64,000 nucleotides of DNA from Misgurnus anguillicaudatus (lineage: Eukaryota; Chordata; Actinopteri; Cypriniformes; Cobitidae). Position numbers and translations under genes: made by a program. The stretch covers positions 10,188,501 through 10,252,500 of the forward strand of contig NC_073342.2 in assembly GCF_027580225.2 (NCBI RefSeq). Reading direction: 5' to 3'. The notes below the pieces were generated by a model. The model searched no databases and was not told the DNA's origin. It saw only the letters and a list, made by a program, of their open reading frames with translations. Shown in pieces: positions 10,137 through 22,365 of the stretch (position 1 is the first letter of the stretch; each line of letters opens with the position of its first letter).

Positions 10137-11077
10137 CATAAGGGACAGTCACAGCTACCGTAACATCTCTTAGTGTTTCAAAATTGAGGATTGTTGCAAT
10201 TCGTATTCTCTTCTATTGTATATACAACTCTAAGGGGCAGTCACACTAGATTTTGAGCATGCAAATTTTTATGGACCTTAAAAAAAATAGGCCAGGAGCG
10301 CTTTGTCTATATTTGCTATTTTGTAGAGAGAAAGGTCACGCCATGACGTACCGTTTTTTTTACTTGTCTCCATGTGATACGAATTGGCAGGTCAGAGTTC
10401 ACCAGACTCGAATTTAAAAATATCTTCACACGAGCTTGTGTTTCTGCTCTGATGCTTTCGCATGCATAAGAATGGAAGTCAATGGAATGAAAAGTGTAGT
10501 GTGACCGTCTCTTTAATCTATGATCTAAAAGTCCTAAGCCCTGCAGAAAACTTCAGCTTGAGTTTCGTTGGAACCGCACACACACATTTCAGCAAGACAT
10601 CTTCATATTTCTCCACAGCAATACCGTACACCATTATTCTCATCTCTACGGCAACACCAGACAGACGGCAAAGCAAGTGTAGCTTGCAGTGCACAGGGCC
10701 AAATCAGCAGCTGACAGCGTTATTATTTGTTAGACATGCTTGCTCTTTTCTCTAGAACGGGAATAAAGTGGTATCCTTGTGTCCACCGGGAGGTAGAGGA
10801 GGAGAAATTTGGAAGGAAATGCGTTTTGAAAGCCATGTCTGGCTGGTTATTGGTGTCCTCGGTTGATGTTGTTGATTTTGCAATTCCTCTTGCTAATTTT
10901 TGTTTGCTTGCGCACTCCAGGAACGCTTGTTTTAATTTATTTTTAATGGTGGTTATTGTCATTGTAAAGGTTGCTGACATTTGTTGTGGTGACTTTGAGA
11001 GAGCTGGACATTAGATCATTGATCTAGGGGTGTGTTAAAACAAACTTTTAAATGTACTAGTTGTGGATTGCCTAAAC
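10137..11077. other. No gene seen
   Basis: Open frames at 10462-10755 and 10727-11014 (plus) and 10723-10980 (minus) overlap one another and carry no recognisable domain. I see no splice-bounded exon. Confidence 0.35.
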
Positions 11078-11300
11078 CAGGGGTTTTTAAACTGGGTCAG
11101 GACCCAGTTGTGGGTCGCACAGTGGGATAATGATGTCGCTTTGCTGTTGTGGTGAATGACACAAAAACTGTTTAGTCCAATTAATGACTAGCAATGGCAA
11201 TGACTTCAAAATGATATACCATACATTTTTTTGATATTTGATAGGTCCCAAGATAGATGCTTGTTATTTTGATATATTGAGCAGCCCTACAATCATTTTT
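11078..11300. repeat. One-ended hAT MITE-like fragment
   Basis: ACCAGGGGTTTTTAAACTGG followed by a GGGTC word is the left terminus of a common vertebrate hAT MITE. The matching right terminus is not found, so the copy is truncated or decayed. Confidence 0.35.
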
Positions 11301-13332
11301 TAGGATTTTTATTTAATGGTAAGGATTCTAATCTAAAATGCCCTGTCGGCAGTCCTCTGAGAAACCATAAAAGGTCAGTTTCAGGTTTCTTTTATAAGCT
11401 GATAAGAATATTTTACATTCCACGAACATGAGCATTGATGTTTACTTATTCATGTATTTTCTGATATGAAGGTTAAAGCTCACGTCTGGGTGATGCATTG
11501 GACAGTGAACACAGATAAAGGGATTTGAATAAGAATCAGGCCTCAGAAACTGACGATGGCAAGTGGAGCGACTTTGTTTGACTGGTAAATGTAAAATAAA
11601 CACAGACGTGTCCTGGAGATCTCGCTGAATGTGTTTAGAGCAGGTCGATGACATTGCTTTACACTCAGTCTAGGTTCTCTGAAGTTTCCGGGACGGTTTG
11701 ACGTATTTGTCCGTCAGCGAAGTTTCTTCTTTGATGCTCTTACATTAAACCAGACGCTGTCGGAAAACATTTTGCGCATTCGTGGGTTAGCCGGATAAAT
11801 CTGCGTGTCCTCTGTTGAGCAAACTTCTCTTTATGTTAGACAGGCAGCAGGTGGACGGAGACAGGCGTCCATTCTCATCGCTCGGTTGAAATGAAAGAGA
11901 GATTGGAGCCTTTGATGTTGTTCTGTGGACTGTGATCTCGTCGGTCTAATTAAGAAACAGCCACCAGTTATTATTAATCAGATCTAGAATAAACCGGTTA
12001 CTGAAAAACTGAAGTCAATGTGCTGTAAGTGTCCATTTGACGTCATAGTTCGATTCGTGAGAAAGCTGGTTTGAAAAAAGTATACATTTTTGCTCCCTGA
12101 AATATATTCGTATTTTGTTTTTGCCTTTTTTACTATTTTAAAAGACATAATTTATGTCAAATGATTCAGATGAATCAGTTAGTTACAGTTATGCATTTGG
12201 TAGTCTTACTGTGAGTTCACAGCAGTGTAGATAGACGATAGTATTGTGTATTGGCGATAGATCGCCAAAAGCTGAAGCTGTTGGCGATTTCAAGACCATA
12301 TTTGGCTCGCTCCCCATTCATGTAATTTAAAAAAATTTTTTTTCATTATTAAATTAAATTATTATGATCATAGTTATTATTATTATCATTACATTAATTC
12401 AACTTATTCTGCTTAACTTTATTCACATCAACACCACGCGCTTTTAAAATTTAAAAATAATTTACTCTTCAATGAAAATTCCGGAAAATGTTCTTCTTTA
12501 AATTTATAAACATACAATATATTAAATGAAAGAACAGACCCCCCCCCCCCCCAAAAAAAAACAGTTTCATCCAGTTTCATCCCAGATCGCCACCTGGTGG
12601 ATGGATAATAGCGGTTTTGTGTATTGACAAGATAACTCGTCAATGGCAGGGAAAGAGTTAAAAACTACAAAACTATGTGTAGTTTCAGAATTTTATTGCA
12701 AGGTGATCAACCTAGCCCTACGTTAACACATTCACATGAGCCATGGTGAAAACGGCATCATGATCAGGCTAAAGCAATTTGTTTTCTTTTCATAAATGTA
12801 CATTTTTTATATTATAATATTACAATAACAAACTTTCATATTACAATTATAGGCTATATAGATCTGAACAAAAAAAAGTCAAAAAGTAAAAGCAGCTTAT
12901 TTCAAATGACTTAACAACTGAACAACGATGAACAAAAAATATTGCACACAGGCTGTTAAGATAAGATTTCTTGTTAAAGTGCAGTGAAATACTTAAATGT
13001 CAGCAGACATTGTGGCCTATAGTAAAAATATTTGTTTTAGCCTTTACCTGCTGTATGGGCTACAGAAATAAATTGTCTATTAAAATAGACAGGCTGCGAC
13101 ACCGGGTTGACGCTAGCCTAAAAATAATAAATAGCAAAATAGACTTTAACAATTAAAAAACACAACGAAAGAACTAAAATGAAAGGGCAAAACAATTAAA
13201 TCACCTCAAATGTACTTGATTAAACTTATTCCTAAAACAAACACAAGACCAGAAACAATTAAGACAACAATTACTGTTATGCAATTCAGGTATCTATGCC
13301 TACAGATTTTTATAAGAAAACGTCTTGGATTA
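11301..13332. other. No gene seen; AT-rich with a C/A homopolymer
   Basis: Long AT-rich stretch. A run of C followed by a run of A lies at 12540-12561, a slippage-prone site. Frames present are short, overlap one another and are motif-free. Confidence 0.4.
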
Positions 13333-13440
13333 CGTATGTAACCCTTGTTCTCTGAGAAGGGAACGAGACACTGCGTCAGAGAGCGTCAACTCTCTGATGC
13401 AGTGTCTCGTTCCCTTGAAGTTGAAGTCCCTTGAAGTTCA
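13333..13440. repeat. DIRS-end-like palindromic fragment
   Basis: TTACGTATGTAACCC followed by a TTCTCTGAGAAGGGAACGAG word closely resembles the terminal segment of the DIRS element at 37322-37380. The adjoining bases form a palindrome: GGGAACGAGACACTGCGTC pairs with the complement at about 13397-13416. I infer a solo or truncated end of a related tyrosine-recombinase element, placed at the 3' edge of the hAT gene remains. Confidence 0.45.
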
Positions 13441-15275
13441 AGGGAATCAGCAGGTTTACTCTCTCAGGTTTGAGAAGGTTGTGGTGGGGAGTTACTATGT
13501 TGCTCGCTGCACTGAACACGCATTCCGATGGAGTGCTGGTTGCAGTAATGCACAGGTATTTTCTAGCCATGTTTGCCATTAAAGGAAAGCAGCTTCCATT
13601 TTCTTTCCACCATTCTATTGGCTTGTCATCCCCATCAATGACTTCCTTTTGCAAGTAAGATGTGATGTCCAATTTGGCTCGTTGCGGGTATTGTGGACGT
13701 AGACTGCTTTACTTTGCCCAGAAGACGTCCCAGTGTTTTGGTCCGCTTAGCCGGCTGCATCTACTTCTTTTTCTTCCCCCTTCTACACTTTGATGCGTAC
13801 AGGTGGCTTGTTTTTTTCTTTCCAGAATGTTACCATATCAAGCTGACTTTTAAGCACATCAAGGTGTTCGACATCAATATGGTTCACCTTATAGCGTGGG
13901 TCAAGGACGGTGGCTTTGCGCAACAACCGAAGTGTGCTGTCATCATATTTTCTTTTTAATTTCTGCCGTCGTCTCCTCCTTCAGAATATTCGTCATTAGA
14001 CGCAGCATCGGCAGCAGAGATGAGACGGTCACGTAATTCTCAGCTGATAAAATATCAGTAAATTCTGCTACAGGCTTCAACCCATTTTTGACAGCTTCTA
14101 GTACCACAGTGTCCTGCCAAGTTACGTTTTGGAGTGTGCGACGAACCCATCATGGCATATGTTGATCCCCAACAAGTTTCAAAATCCTACAATAATAATA
14201 ACAATAATATAATTTTAATAATAATAAAGAAGAAGAATAAATCTATTAGCTATTAACGTTTTCATTATTTAGTCTATCATTAGGATTAGGCTATTTATTA
14301 TAATATTTCTAGGGAAACATTAAACCAATGAATTAGGATTTGTTTGTTGACTTACCTTTATCAGCAAAGTTTGAGGTAGATTGAGTTGTTCCTGCGCCTT
14401 GCGAAGCTCTCGTCATCTATGCCAGCTGTGAGAGAATGCTTCTTAATTGAACGACAGATGCCAAAAGCACGGTCAGTTTTTTCCTTTTCTAGTGAATAAT
14501 TCACTGCCACATTCAAGTTATGGCCAAAACAGTTTAGCCATGGCCATTTGAGGCCTCGTATGGCCGCAACAATATTGGCCCCGTTGTCAGTGGTGATGCA
14601 GGAAATTTTACTTTCTTCTACGTCCCAATCGAGCACAACCTCTTTCAGCGCCTCGGACAGTTCATTTGCAGTGTGGTTATCTGGGATGAATGTTGTTTCG
14701 AGACATTTTGCGTGCAGTTTCAAGTCCTCAGAGATATAATGGACTGTAACAGCCATGTAGGGGTTCATATTTATGCTTGACCGCATGTCTGTAGTCAAAG
14801 CGACAAAATCAACCAATCTTTCAAATCTTTTGCGATGATCTCCCTCGTTTTATTGTACAGATCTGGGATAGCAGTTTTAGCAAAGTACTTGCGGCCCGGC
14901 AACTCGTACTGTTTGTCAAATGTCTGAAGTAGTTCTTCAAAACATTCCTTTTTAATGGTATGATAGAAAACCATCTACTTCACGATATACTTAGAAACAT
15001 CTGCTGTGCATCGGACCCACCTTTCACTGTTTCGCTTGTACTTGGTGCTTTTTGCAAAAGCTCTGACGATGGATTGCTGAGTCGTAACTTTGCTGACCGT
15101 TACTCCAGCAGCTTCTTTTGGTGCTAATTTAGCAACTGCGGCGGGGTGGTGAGTTCGCAAATGTACAAACAAGTTTGTCGTTTGAGACTCTTTTACAGAC
15201 ACAATGTTCATGCAAACTCATCTAGTTTAAATCCAAAAAATTGCCAAATAGGTGATGTCACGTTTTTCTTGTTAA
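13376..15275 (-). pseudogene. hAT transposase, ZBED type, intron-containing, decayed
   Basis: Reads 5' to 3' from 15275 down to 13376. N-terminus: a BED-finger remnant with WQFFGFKLDE near 15243, then TTNLFVHLRTHHP near 15140-15180 (the H-x4-H part); the cysteine pair is lost to a frameshift. Catalytic core at 14816-14361: LTTDMRSS carries the first D, CITTDNGANI the second, followed by LNCFGHNLN. A consensus intron lies at 14187-14355. After it come WGSTYAM and VTVSSLLPML, then the ATVLDPRYK-like segment near 13900. C-terminus (hATC dimerisation region) at 13672-13376: KYLCITATSTPSECVFS with the catalytic E in SEC. Several frameshifts and stops separate these blocks, so no functional protein can be made. 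Terminal inverted repeats were not located. Confidence 0.8.
14187..14355 (-). other. Intron of the hAT transposase pseudogene
   Basis: On the minus strand the upstream exon ends with codons for LPQTLLIK and then GTAAGTCAAC. The 169-bp intron ends in ATTGTAG, and the next exon opens with the conserved WGSTYAM region. Both sites fit GT-AG consensus and the protein similarity resumes directly, so the boundaries are well supported. Confidence 0.75.
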
Positions 15276-15279
15276 CCAA

Positions 15280-16327
15280 CTCCAGCTTTGATAACAGTTT
15301 TATGAACAACGATTAAGGCAAGTTTACACAGTACGCGGCAAGCGGCAAAATCACCGCACGGCTACAGCTTTTCTCGTGTAGTGGAAGCGTTTTGTGCGGC
15401 ATTTACTTGAAATATGTCTATCTCCAACAGCGCTTGCCATGAAGAGTCGTGTCTGTAAAAGGGACAGGATTTTGGGTGCACGAACAAGACGTGTGGACCA
15501 ACTCCTCTTCACCTCTGTAACCGCCCCCGTTTTTCCACTTTCCGCAAGTTTCCTATTGAAAAAGAACTAAACACTCGCGGTTGCTGCGTACCGTGTGAAA
15601 CGCCCGTTAGCCTACAATTTCCGGTGTGTCATTTTCCCAAGATAAAAAGTAATGCACATTAAGTATATAATTAGTAAATTATAAAAAGTAAAATACGCAG
15701 ACAAGTGAATAAATAAGTTGATAAATTATTAAATAAATGAGCAAATAAGCAAACGAATGCTGCGAATGAAGCAGATAAATTGTGCTATTCGCACGTAATT
15801 GGACGCTTAAACATTTTGAGTAAACTCGCTTCATTCGCGTGTGAAATTCATATAGATCAAATTGAGCGTTTTTTACAACTTACCAGATTGTCTGACCTCC
15901 TCACTCACTTTTTCCAAGCAAGATCCATTTTATTTCTGTTTCTATAAAAGTACGAAGATGTGTCTCACTGCTCCGGGTGTCTACATACAGCGACAGTGAT
16001 TTTTGTTCTTCATTTATTCCTTAATAAGTCATGTCACTACTAGAACAAACTCCTGATTGGTTAACATCATCCGCAGAATCGCCCTGCAAGATATCGCGTC
16101 TTTGCATTGACTTAACATGTCACAGGCACACTTATCTGGAAACACTTCAGCAGATTCGAAGTTGTCGTGTGATTGGTTGAATTATACAGGATTTCCGGGA
16201 TATGTGTGTGTCGCGGCCGTAAACAACACAAAGCCGTCTGATGGAAGAAAGCTGTCGTGTTTACACCATTGACACTATGCTTTAAAAAGTCACTATTTTT
16301 AAAAGTATGCAGGATATTTAACGAGTT
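15280..16327. repeat. PIF/Harbinger-like MITE remains and AT-rich DNA
   Basis: The segment around 15820-16090 shares words such as CTCCTGATTGGTTAAC and GTCACTACTAGA with repeats near 21580 and 60540. It is a diverged member of that family. No coding sequence is supported. Confidence 0.45.
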
Positions 16328-16390
16328 CGGCAATCGAGCCCATGACCATTGCGCTGCTAACGCAATACTCTACCAGGAAAGCTATGTAAA
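16328..16390 (-). mobile_element. tRNA-derived SINE head fragment
   Basis: Minus strand: CTGGTAGAGTATTGCGTTAG followed by GGTCATGGGCTCGATTGCC, the second half and B box of the same tRNA-like head seen at 57272-57330. Only about 60 bp remain. Confidence 0.55.
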
Positions 16391-16615
16391 TTAATTACTA
16401 AATTACTAGATTAGTAAAATACTAAATAGACTTTAAATAATGTGTTAATAAATATTTTGACTATTAGGTAAACTATTAATATTCTTTATGGAAGCAAAAA
16501 TATAAGGTCAGTCGAGCGATCTCGCTTCAATCTTAACGTTTAAATGATTCAGAAGAACCAGTTTTGAAGTACATGATGCAATTAGTGATGGTACAAAACA
16601 AACTTTTCGAAGCTT

Positions 16616-16838
16616 TTAAAGGCGGAGTCCATGATGTTTGAAAGCCAATGTTGATATTTGAAATCACCTAAACAAACACGCCCCTACCCCAATAGAATCT
16701 GAACCTTCTGTTGATAGACCGCCCCACACATATGCAACCCGTCATTTTATTTGATTTGATGTGCTATATGTGTGTTTTGGTAGTCGGCCCGTCTCCTTTT
16801 CCAACGCGTTTTTCAAACATCGTGGACTCCGCCTTTAA
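16616..16838. mobile_element. TTAAAGGCGG MITE (THAP-element-derived family), copy 1
   Basis: The 26-bp terminal inverted repeats begin AAAGGCGGAGTCCATGATG and end with the complement. The left half (GCCAATGTTGATATTTGAAA, then ACACGCCCCTACCCCAATAG) is shared with copies at 59709-59957 and 40093. The right half differs from the 40093 copy, which continues instead into a THAP-coding region. Confidence 0.75.
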
Positions 16839-17483
16839 TCAATTGAACCATTTGCTTCGAAAATTGATTCAAGCATTTTACACTTTTTTTTACAAAATAA
16901 TAGCAAGATTTTAATAAAAATATGTTCGTGGCTGAAAACGCCTTGAGGATGCCGAATGGCAGCTGTTTCTCAGCTGAGCATCAGCTTTCTTTAGCTAAGT
17001 GCTTTTGGTAGCTGTGATACTTCAGCTGTGAGCCAGTTGGTTGCTGTGGTAATGTCCCGCCCCTCCTCCACTGTGATTGGACGGCCGTGTGAGAACTGAC
17101 GTTGATGAGCGGAGCTTTTCACCCAAAGTTGAATCCCTTTCAACGCTCAGTGCCGAGCGTGGAAAAAACGCAGAGCGCCGATTTTCAGCGTTTAAGAAAA
17201 CTGCTAGCTGCTGGCTTATTTAAAAAACGTCGAGCCTTCATTGGAAACAATTGAAAACATGCACCCGGCCGCGGGCATAAAACTTACTCCTCTTTTAATT
17301 ATGCACATTTTTGTCATTGAATCTGTCTATAAACAAAAAGTAGACAAAATGATAGTTTTATTAGTCCAGAAGGATGAATGTTTTATGAACTTGCATAATA
17401 AAACTGACATGAGATCTCTTAACCACATTAGACCTGCAACCAAATCTACCCTCGGGTACAAATAAAGTTACCTTACCTTAGAC

Positions 17484-18019
17484 CAGTGCTTCTCAAATAG
17501 TGGGGCGGGACCCCCAGGGGGGGCTCGAAGCGACACCAGGGGGGGCGCGCGAGACCCCGGGGTAAATACTTTTCAGGAAGTTATTTATTTTGCACTGTCA
17601 CTTATAGAGATTACACCCCAATCACGCTGATAAGCCGCTTTTTATTATTATTTATTGTTTAATATTATTGTTAATATATTATTATTAATTAATATTAATC
17701 AACATTTAATTTTTCAGTATCAAATGGTCAAAAAATATTATACTTTAAATAAGGATTGTTTTTTTTTCAGGCAAATTGATGCATTTTAAGTCTTTTTTGT
17801 TACAGACTAAAAAACAATGTTAATAAAGTTATTCTTTGTTGTAAGTTGATCGATATTTCTATTTTTGTGTTTTCTTTAATGTTAATAAGGATACGTTTTG
17901 CAGATGTGTCATTTTATAGACAAATTATACTATTTACAGTCACGGCGGAGAGTTGGGGGGCGCGAAATGTTTACTTCTTCCTAGGGGGGGGCGTGACAGA
18001 AAATAATTGAGAAGCACTG
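17484..18019. mobile_element. hAT-type MITE nested in the 16583 element
   Basis: CAGTGCTTCTCAA starts it and TTGAGAAGCACTG ends it. The 8-bp duplication CCTTAGAC is perfect (17476-17483 and 18020-18027). GGGGGCG-rich subterminal arms enclose an AT-rich centre of about 350 bp. Confidence 0.85.
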
Positions 18020-18237
18020 CCTTAGACACTGGTCATTTGTGATCAACTCCCCCTAGTGGTGAACCATCAGTTTTTCAAAACGTTTTGAAAAAGTTATGAC
18101 GTAGCGAAGCATGGTTTGCTAAAATCACATGACCAGTTTGAAACATGCTCCGAACCAATGATTCGAAACAAAAGATTTATAAAAGTTTTGAAGCCTCATG
18201 AAGCAGTGCTTCGAAAGCGACCATCACTAGATGCAAT

Positions 18238-19343
18238 TGTGTGTGCATTCAGCCGTCACATTTCTGTCAGGTTAAGAGTATGAGAGGTCAGATGCCTATA
18301 GCGGTCAGCCAGCAAATATGTGTCTCTATCTATTCATCCGTCCATCAATCAATCACTCACAGTATGGGTGAGCAGGACACAGGACAAAGAAGCGCTCTGC
18401 CTTTATCTGCCTTCACTGACAAGACTTCCAAAACACCAGGGGCGCTGTGTAAAAATAGTTATGGTTGTGAATGGCAGGTTAACATATTAAGGGCACCAAG
18501 TTACCTTTTTAGATTATAATGTATATTATGTACATTATAATGTATATAGCCCAGGAAATGGATGATTACTGGCCCGGTTCCTCGGCTGAAAGTTTGTCAA
18601 AGTGACCATCGACCCCATTTCACTTTGAAATCCATCACGTAATGCAAGTTAAATGTGCTGTGATGGCTGTTTTCTGTTGACTTTAAATATTTCGGCCAGC
18701 TGGATTATGCTTTTAGCCACCATTAGGGGTGTAGTAAACTCAGCTCCATTTAACACATTTTACTATGTTCAAATCTATTCCAGAAGTCCAGGAAAAAGCA
18801 GTCTGGGCTTGGCTATAAAATATTAATGAAGTAGCGTCCCAGTGCATAGCAGTTTAAAACGAAGAAATTATAAGATCGTGGTATAAAAAACAAAATGTAT
18901 GAATTGGTGTATTTGCTGGCAGGAAAGCACGACAAAAATGGTTGTGTGTTTACATGGTGGGAATGTGAGATTGAGTTATGAATAATGTGAGAGAAAGCGA
19001 GGTTGGTAAAGGTGAATGAGGTAAACAGAGGAGGCTGGTAACAGATTCCCTCGGGACTCACCGCTGGGTTTAACCCACCGAGGCGGAACTGAACGGACAG
19101 CTCCGGTTAAATAAAAACAAATTTACTTTTCCCACCCGCTCTGGGGACAGATTCAACAGCAACAGCAGATATCTGTGTTTGCTTGCTGTTGTCTGAAACG
19201 CACAACCACTACCATGCTGGGATAAAAAGGCTTAACTGGATTGAGATGCCGATGCTGGTGTGTTACTGGCACGCAGGGAGATTTAGGTAAACCAGTGCAG
19301 CCATGATGGGTGGGTAACAGATAGAAATAATGGACATCATCAA
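18238..19343. other. No gene seen
   Basis: Two short frames (18241-18519 plus, 18813-19061 minus) without motif. An inverted TATATTATGTACATTATAAT-like palindrome near 18518-18550 is the only structure noted. Confidence 0.35.
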
Positions 19344-20173
19344 TTAAAGGAATAGTACATTTTCTTTAAATAAAAATCCAATTTACTCACCATCATGTCA
19401 TCCAAAATGTTGATGTCTTTCTTTGTTCAGTCGAGAAGAAATTATGTTTTTTGAGGAAAACATTCCAGGATTTTTCTCATTTAATGGACTTTAATGGACC
19501 CCAACACGTAACAGTTTAAAATTGAGGTTCAAAGAACTCTAAACGATCCCAAACGAGGCATAGAGGTCTTATCTAGCGAAACGATTGTCATTTTTGACAA
19601 GAAAAATAAAAAACAAGTTTAAACCACAACTTCTCGTCTATCTCCGGTCCTGTGACTGGCCAGCGCGACCTCACGTAATTGCGTAATGACGGTGAAAGGT
19701 CACGTTTTATATGATACGCACATTTGCAGATAATTTTAAACAATAAACTGACACAAAGACATTAATTAGTATCATTCCACATACAACAACGTCAGAACGG
19801 TCCTCTTTCAACACACTTGTAAACACTGGGGCGTAGTTTCGCATACATCATCCGTGACCTCTTGACGTAATGACGTATTACGTGAGGTTGCGCTGCCGTG
19901 TCACAGGACCAGAGATAGACGAGAAGTTGTTGTTTAAAAGTGTATATTTTTTATTTTTCTTGTCAAAATCGTTTCGCTAGATAAGACCATTATGCCTCGT
20001 TTGGTATTGTTTAGAGTTTAAACCGTTATGTGTTGAGGTCCATTAAAGTCTATTAAAATGAGAAAAATCCTGGAATGTTTTCCTCAAAAAACATATTTTT
20101 TTCTCGACTGAACAAAGAAAAACATCAACATTTTGGATGACATGGTTTTAAAGAAAATTGACTAATCCTTTAA
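19344..20173. mobile_element. Long palindromic element (foldback), copy A, intact
   Basis: The two arms, about 340 bp each, are inverted near-copies along their length: ACATTTTGGATGACATGGT-type words, TCTAGCGAAACGATT with its complement, and CTCGTCTATCTCCGG with its complement. A middle of about 150 bp separates them and includes the site GCGTAGTTTCGCATAC. The outer ends are TTAAAGGAATAGT and ACTAATCCTTTAA. Further copies lie at 26590-27061, 30804-37735 (split by the DIRS element) and 59531-60470. No coding capacity. Length and arm size suit a foldback-type or long-TIR MITE. Confidence 0.75.
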
Positions 20174-21000
20174 ATATATCCTGTTTTTGCTATTGACAAT
20201 GGGTTATTCAACAATGAGACTTTATTTAGCATCCGAATGTATTATGAAACGTGCTTTTTATGTAATGGGTATTTGAATTGGAATCCTTGAAAAAAATAAA
20301 AGGCCTTGGTGACATCAGGGAAAGAGAGGCAAATCCAATTTTTACATTTTGATGGTAATTCTATAAGCATGCTTTACAGTAAGTCAAAATGTACTTTATA
20401 TTTATCCTATTTACTTTCTTAAATAGTCTAAGTTTTAAAGCCCCATGTAAGGTCTGGCTTTTATCTCCAGCGTGTTTCATTTCAGAGGATTAGAGTATTC
20501 TGTTTGTTTACCACAGGTTATTACTGTTTCTCATTTCGCTGATACCTGGCAATATCCTCCTCTCTCCCCACTGACGCCTGGAGGAAATAACACTTATCTA
20601 TAGAGGAAAATGTCAACCAGTATGGCGGCAGCCACAGCGAGTATACAGGCTGTAAGCGCCACAAAGCACAGCGGCGACAAGCTAATCAGGAAATGATCAG
20701 GTGTGAATCTGTTCAGGGTTCAGTGAGACGGTGACCCGGGGATGTCGGGAAACAAGTGATTACGCTGAGGGGTTGCTTAACCTGCGCGCATGATAACATT
20801 TGAGTCCAGTTCAAAAGCCCACAGACCGGTCCAGAAGACCCCTGTGTGTTGGCTACACGTCTCAGCACTGATCTGATCTCTATGAAATATAATAACTTAA
20901 AAGGATTTTGTCATCATTTACTCTCCCTCAAGTTGTTCCAAACTATACATTTCTTTGTTCTGATGAATAAAAATAAAGATTAAGCCGCATCATTAAAAAA
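20174..21000. other. No gene seen
   Basis: Ordinary-composition DNA without coding motif or identifiable repeat ends. Confidence 0.35.
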
Positions 21001-21017
21001 TGCGTCATTAAGACGAA

Positions 21018-21888
21018 ATAAAACATATAAGTCACAGTAGACTATACGTCGCGTTTATTTAGAAAATTATTTCACAAAATCCAAGCCGAAGAACAGACAT
21101 TTAATCTGGAAAGGCAAGTATTCAACTGAACAATAGCAGACAGAACAGCAGGCTGAATAGATGTCTGTATATGTTAAAGTAATATTATCAGTTATTTAAA
21201 CGATAGACCATAGCAAGCAGAACTTACCTGGAAGGTTGAATAGGCTAAATTAACGTGAAGTTTGCATACTCGTCATTCCACATTACAGAATCCATTGAAT
21301 TACATAAATACAGAAGCAGCATATAGCGGACTCTTGTGGCTGTAGACGGTAATGTTGTCTCTTCATGTGGTCGCCTCATAAATGTCAAAATTATACATAC
21401 CGTGGGTTCACACCAGGCAAGGTCATAATCGCGTCTACCGCGTCTAGTTTGCCGTTTGTACAGTTTGAGTTTACTCGTTTCATTCATGCCTGAAAGCTGT
21501 GTGTGAAATTCTAGTCATCGAGACATTCACGCAGAAATTCGTGTCATGGGAGGAGCTTCTGTGACTTTGTGTAGTAACGTCACTACTAGGGCAACTCCTG
21601 ATTGGTTAACGTGGCGCGTTCTTCCACCAAAGTACACATTTTTCAACGCAATGCTCAATTCACACCATTCGCGCGTCTAGGCGGAATCGCGTCTACCGCA
21701 CCGCACTAAATGCCACTAGACCTCCAGACGCGCGTCAACGCGTCTTCACATTGAAATCCCTCGCGTTTGATGCCTCTACCACGGCTGGTCTGAAAGCAGC
21801 AATACTGACTTACAAGGCGCACCTGACTATAACACGCAGCACCAGCCAAGTTATGAAAAAAACACGGCTTATAGACCGAAAAATACGG
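21018..21888. repeat. CGTATTTTTCGG MITE, copy interrupted by a second MITE
   Basis: The right end (ATAGACCGAAAAATACG) and the interior (ACAGAAGCAGCATATAGCGG, AGACGGTAATGTTGTCTC) match the complement of 29425-29752. Relative to that copy, an insertion of about 400 bp lies at 21405-21800. On the minus strand the word CTTCCAGGTAAGTTCTGC is donor-like and present in both copies, so the family may descend from an element with a spliced first exon. Confidence 0.6.
21405..21800. mobile_element. PIF/Harbinger-like MITE nested in the 21018 repeat
   Basis: The block starts GTGGGTTCACACCAGGCAAG and ends near GGCTGGTCTGAAAGCAGCA. It is absent from the matching position in the 29425 copy, which marks it as an insertion. 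Its GACCTCCAGACGCG and CTCCTGATTGGTTAACG words recur at 60473-60740. No transposase is present. Confidence 0.55.
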
Positions 21889-22167
21889 TATCTGATGTTA
21901 TATTTTCACCCATCTTAGTTTTACCCTAAGTGGAGAGCCTGCTGATGTGTACTTTCAACACATACACATTTTACGAGGTGGCTAATTCGTATCAATTCCT
22001 ACTTCCAACTTTGTACAATTTTGTATGATTTGCTTTGGGTGGGGTATCCCTACTGTTTCTTTTTAAATAATCATACACTTTTGTATAATTCACTTTGCAT
22101 TCAATGTGAATTAGGCAACTCATAAGCTACTTTTAAATTCCTGTGAGATCAGGACCATGTTTTTTTA

Positions 22168-22218
22168 TTTTGTTTTTTTAACTGTAGTAAAACCATGGTT
22201 AATTTTCGTAAGGGACAA
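22168..22218. repeat. Fragment of the CCTTACGAAAATTAACC MITE
   Basis: AAACCATGGTTAATTTTCGT followed by AAGGG is the same terminus as the right end of the complete copy at 58716-58834. Confidence 0.5.
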
Positions 22219-22365
22219 GGAAAAAACACATACTGAATAACTTAGGATTCTGAATAACTTAGGATTCACTACATGCTCATGTAATTTATATGCACTTACT
22301 TGCTGAATGACAACAAAACATAGATATTTGATGCTGTTTTACTTACGTCTGCGACTCATGACCTG

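Larger units (their letters stand above)
16583..18229. mobile_element. hAT element, non-autonomous, with two nested MITEs
   Basis: The ends are TAGTGATGGT and ACCATCACTA. A perfect 8-bp duplication, GATGCAAT, flanks it at 16575-16582 and 18230-18237. Subterminal words (TTTTCGAAGC and the GCTTCGAAAG counterpart) are also inverted. Inside lie a palindromic MITE (16616-16838) and a hAT MITE (17484-18019). No transposase remains are recognised; the 74-codon frame at 17241-17465 has no known motif. Confidence 0.8.

Noticed and set aside
10462..11014. Overlapping frames of about 95 codons on both strands
   Set aside because: Mutual overlap, no motif and no conserved start context; expected by chance in DNA of this length.
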